Source: Flavobacterium fluviale | GTDB lineage: Bacteria; Bacteroidota; Bacteroidia; Flavobacteriales; Flavobacteriaceae | Direction: 5' to 3' | DNA length: 64,000 nt | Assembly: GCF_003312915.1 (NCBI RefSeq) | Contig: NZ_CP030261.1 | Location: forward strand, 3,906,001 to 3,970,000 | Part shown: in pieces, positions 61,632-64,000 of the stretch | Layout: the number at the start of each line of letters is the position of its first letter | Position numbering within the stretch: position 1 is the first letter of the stretch | Program-made: the position numbers and the translations under genes | Notes under the pieces: generated by a model | Databases searched by the model: none | Seen by the model: the letters and a program-made list of their open reading frames with translations, nothing else | Told to the model about the DNA's origin: nothing

Positions 61632-61964
61632 ATGGGAAAATTTGTAATTACTAAAAGAACCAACGGTGAATTTCAATTTAATTTAAAGGCTGGAAACGGC
61701 CAGACAATTTTAAGCAGCGAAGGTTACTCTACTAAAGCAGGTGCTGAAAACGGAATCGAATCTGTAAAAACGAACTCGCAGGATGATTCTCGTTACAATA
61801 AAGAAGAATCGAAAAGCGGCAAACCTTATTTTACATTAAAAGCTGGAAACGGACAGATAATTGGTTCCAGCGAAATGTATGAAAGTACTTCTGCAAGAGA
61901 TAATGGAATTGCATCTGTAAAATCAAATGCGCCAGACGCAGTAATTGACGACCAAACGGTATAA
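61632..61964 (+). CDS. YegP family protein (DUF1508 repeats)
   Basis: The 110-residue protein contains two DUF1508 repeats: FVITKRTNGEFQFNLKAGNG with LSSEGYSTKAGAENGIESVK, and SGKPYFTLKAGNGQIIGSSE with MYESTSARDNGIASVK. The two units form a swapped beta-alpha fold of unknown function, often stress-associated. It has no signal peptide and stands alone before a strong terminator. Confidence 0.93.
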   Translation: MGKFVITKRTNGEFQFNLKAGNGQTILSSEGYSTKAGAENGIESVKTNSQDDSRYNKEESKSGKPYFTLKAGNGQIIGSSEMYESTSARDNGIASVKSNAPDAVIDDQTV

Positions 61965-61984
61965 TTACAAACTTTTTCAAACAT

Positions 61985-62017
61985 AAAAAAAGCGAGGTAT
62001 AATGCCTCGCTTTTTTT
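61985..62017. terminator. Bidirectional terminator
   Basis: Seven A, GCGAGG, loop TATAATG, CCTCGC, seven T. It lies between yegP-like (+) and lutC (-). Confidence 0.88.
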
Positions 62018-62031
62018 ATGTTTCTATTTTT

Positions 62032-62619
62032 TTAATCCAGTAAAAACACAATCAACCCTCTTGCGCCATGAGCACCTAGAACCAAAGACTGCTCGATATC
62101 TGCCGTTTTTGACGGACCTGCTATAAAAGTTCCGAAACCGTATTCCATGTCTCCAATTCTCTGATACGCTTGCTGCATAGTTGGTAAAATGTCTTTTTTG
62201 TGAACCACAATTGCCAAATACTGCGCAATAAAAGGCGCCACACGTTGTCCTAAAATATCATCTGTTACCCAAAGTCCACTGTTTTCTGCTACGCCGAAAT
62301 GTGCTTTTATAACTGTCAATTCAACATCCTGCAGTGAATGCGGATCTACGGTTTTCCAGTCTAAAGAAGCAATTTCAGAGAGTTCTGCAAGCGTTGTAAT
62401 TAGTCTTTTTTCTAAGTTATAATTCGATTTGATGTAATTGATGATTTCATTATAATCAGCAGCTTCAACTGGGTCGCCGCCAATTCCTTTTAGGACCGTT
62501 TTATACGTTTCCAGGACGTCAAATTGTTCTGAACCTAAAAGACTTAAATCTGGCAGATCAGATACCAAATCAGGCTGATTTAGTTTTATTCTATTTAAAA
62601 TTTCTGCTTTACTACTCAT
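62032..62619 (-). CDS. lutC: LutC/YkgG-type LUD domain protein
   Basis: At 195 residues, it is a single LUD domain with LWVTDDILGQRVAPFIAQYL, MEYGFGTFIAGPSKTADIEQ and SLVLGAHGARGLIVFLLD. With LutA and LutB it forms the iron-sulfur L-lactate dehydrogenase complex that turns lactate into pyruvate in the cytoplasm. Its start overlaps the lutB stop by eight bases. It is the last gene of the operon. Confidence 0.93.
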   Translation of the reverse strand: MSSKAEILNRIKLNQPDLVSDLPDLSLLGSEQFDVLETYKTVLKGIGGDPVEAADYNEIINYIKSNYNLEKRLITTLAELSEIASLDWKTVDPHSLQDVELTVIKAHFGVAENSGLWVTDDILGQRVAPFIAQYLAIVVHKKDILPTMQQAYQRIGDMEYGFGTFIAGPSKTADIEQSLVLGAHGARGLIVFLLD

Positions 62620-64000
62620 TGTCTTTCGCTTTAGATTCTCTTGAATTTTTCTTGTACCATTCTCTAAAAGATTCTTCTGGAACGTCTGGCATTTCGCGTT
62701 GATCGTACCATTTGTTCATCTTATTATTGACCATTCCAGGAATATTTTTCATTACAAATCTACCTGATTTTCCAGCAATATTAAAGATTGTCGGATTGGC
62801 CAAAACTTTTGCCATCGTTTTCATGGCAACGGTTTTTGCTGTTGGCGTATAACCGTCTTTTACCAAAACCTGACGCCATTTGTACAATTGATCGTGAATA
62901 TCAATTTTTACTGGACAAACATTGGTGCACGAACCGCAAAGTGTACTTGCAAATGGTAAATCGGCATTTTTGCTCATGTCTAAATTTGGTGCCAAAATAG
63001 AACCAATTGGACCTGCAACTGCATTATGATAACTATGTCCGCCACTGCGTCTGTAAACTGGACAGGTATTCATACAAGCGCCGCAACGAATGCATTTTAA
63101 CGAATTTCTAAAATCTTCTCTGCCCAACTGCTTGCTTCTTCCGTTATCTACAATTACAATATGCATTTCCTGACCGTCTCTTGGCTTTTTGAAATGACTA
63201 GAAAAAGTTGTAATAGGCTGACCAGTTGCGCTTCTTGCCAATAATCTTAGAAAAACACCTAAATGTTCTCTTTTCGGAACTAGTTTTTCAAATCCCATAC
63301 ACGCGATGTGGACGTCTGCAAGATGCGCACCCATATCGGCATTTCCTTCATTCGTGCAAACTACAAATTCGCCTGTTTCGGCAACGGCAAAATTCACTCC
63401 GGTTAAAGCTACTTTTCTAGTCAAAAAAGTATTTCTTAAACTATGACGAGCCGATTCTGTTAAGTACTGTGGATTGAAATTTCCTTTTTCTGTACCTAAA
63501 TGTTTGTGAAAAGTTTCGCTTACATCTTCTTTCTTTAAGTGAATCGCCGGAAGTACAATATGACTTGGCGGTTCTTTTCGAAGCTGTACAATATATTCTC
63601 CTAAATCAGAATCGATTACTTCGATTCCTTTTTCGGCTAAATAATCATTTAAATGGCATTCTTCTGTAAGCATCGATTTGGATTTCACCATTTGCTTTAC
63701 ATCATGTTTTGCCATGATCGAATGCACTATTTCGTTATGCTCTCTGGCATCTGCCGCCCAATGCACAATTATTCCGTTTCGTTGAGCATTAGCTTCAAAT
63801 TCAACTAAATAGTCATGAATATTGGAGAGTACATTATTTTTGATTTTGGACGCGGTTTCACGAAGCAGTTCCCAATCGGCAATTTGATGAGCAGATTTAT
63901 CACGTTTCGCACGCACAAACCAAAGTGTTTCATCATGCCAATTGACACGCTCTACATCTTTGTTGAATTTGGTTGCGGCTTCGCTGTGCGGTATTATTTT
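62612..64000 (-). CDS. lutB: LutB-type iron-sulfur LUD protein (5' end cut by window)
   Basis: The frame is open to base 64000. Beyond the GTG at 63916 it encodes HSEAATKFNKDVERVNWHD and ETLWFVRAKRDKSAHQIADW, which is typical LutB N-terminus, so the true start lies outside. A LUD domain covers most of the first 270 residues (IEVIDSDLGEYIVQL, ALTGVNFAVAETGEFVVCTN). Two 4Fe-4S sites follow, KCIRCGACMNTCPVYRRSGG and LCGSCTNVCPVKIDIHDQLY. The C-terminal DUF3390-like tail is present. lutA is expected upstream, past the edge. Confidence 0.94.
   Translation of the reverse strand, partial: KIIPHSEAATKFNKDVERVNWHDETLWFVRAKRDKSAHQIADWELLRETASKIKNNVLSNIHDYLVEFEANAQRNGIIVHWAADAREHNEIVHSIMAKHDVKQMVKSKSMLTEECHLNDYLAEKGIEVIDSDLGEYIVQLRKEPPSHIVLPAIHLKKEDVSETFHKHLGTEKGNFNPQYLTESARHSLRNTFLTRKVALTGVNFAVAETGEFVVCTNEGNADMGAHLADVHIACMGFEKLVPKREHLGVFLRLLARSATGQPITTFSSHFKKPRDGQEMHIVIVDNGRSKQLGREDFRNSLKCIRCGACMNTCPVYRRSGGHSYHNAVAGPIGSILAPNLDMSKNADLPFASTLCGSCTNVCPVKIDIHDQLYKWRQVLVKDGYTPTAKTVAMKTMAKVLANPTIFNIAGKSGRFVMKNIPGMVNNKMNKWYDQREMPDVPEESFREWYKKNSRESKAKDNE

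Noticed and set aside
62788..63420. ORFs opposite lutB
   Set aside because: They are shadow frames of the conserved iron-sulfur protein.
1..64000. tRNA, rRNA, CRISPR arrays, prophage, riboswitch
   Set aside because: No cloverleaf, rRNA core sequence, regularly spaced identical repeats or phage genes were seen on either strand.

Overview
The window looks like a chromosomal segment of a Flavobacterium (Bacteroidota). Evidence for this is the low GC content, TAnnTTTG-type promoters, SusC/SusD genes, a hybrid two-component regulator, FucP-type transport, many signal peptides ending in AQ or SQ, and lipoproteins with S-C lipoboxes. No rRNA, tRNA, CRISPR array, transposase or phage gene was found.

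Layout. (1) 1-8734: a catabolic cluster. A truncated fumarylacetoacetate-hydrolase gene points left. Diverging from it is a tightly coupled operon of two solute-binding-fold proteins without signal peptides, two tandem CaiB/BaiF CoA-transferases, a Gfo/Idh oxidoreductase, a MaoC hydratase and a FucP-like permease. I do not recognise this combination as a described pathway, and it is the best candidate for a new system. (2) 8804-17770: a secreted basic protein, an RND efflux operon (adaptor, pump, outer-membrane channel), a divergent LytS/LytTR two-component pair and a DUF3861 protein. (3) 18123-30041: mostly single housekeeping, redox and accessory genes (sugar dehydrogenase, two thioredoxin-fold proteins, DKNYY, DsbA-like, CinA, small acidic and membrane proteins, SpoIIAA-like, metallophosphoesterase, HAD, Nudix, DUF4861).

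(4) 30207-51633: a uronate and polysaccharide utilisation locus. A LacI-type regulator diverges from a hexuronate operon (YhcH/DUF386 protein, KDPG aldolase, mannonate-oxidoreductase-like SDR, UxuA), followed by a beta-helix protein. A 1362-residue hybrid sensor, SusC, SusD, a GH88 unsaturated glucuronyl hydrolase and two GH2 enzymes follow. The enzymes point to a glucuronate-containing glycan whose sugars leave as fructuronate, mannonate, KDG and then KDPG. No recognised polysaccharide lyase, uronate isomerase or KDG kinase lies in the window. (5) 51776-61964: a DUF2911 protein, a periplasmic PaoABC-like molybdenum aldehyde oxidoreductase, and its likely maturation genes (cysteine desulfurase, MocA-like, XdhC), then a LuxR-type regulator, a DUF1349 lipoprotein and a YegP protein. 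(6) 62032-64000: LutC and the truncated LutB of lactate oxidation.

The intergenic DNA is unusual. Three copies of a 100-124 bp imperfect hairpin start TGTCATTTC and end GAAATGACA. Several other spacers, especially in the polysaccharide locus, hold nested inverted repeats built from short words (CGCAGATTT, AACCTTTG, CTAAGATTCTAAG, CTTCGCG). These often start at, or supply, the stop codon of the preceding gene.
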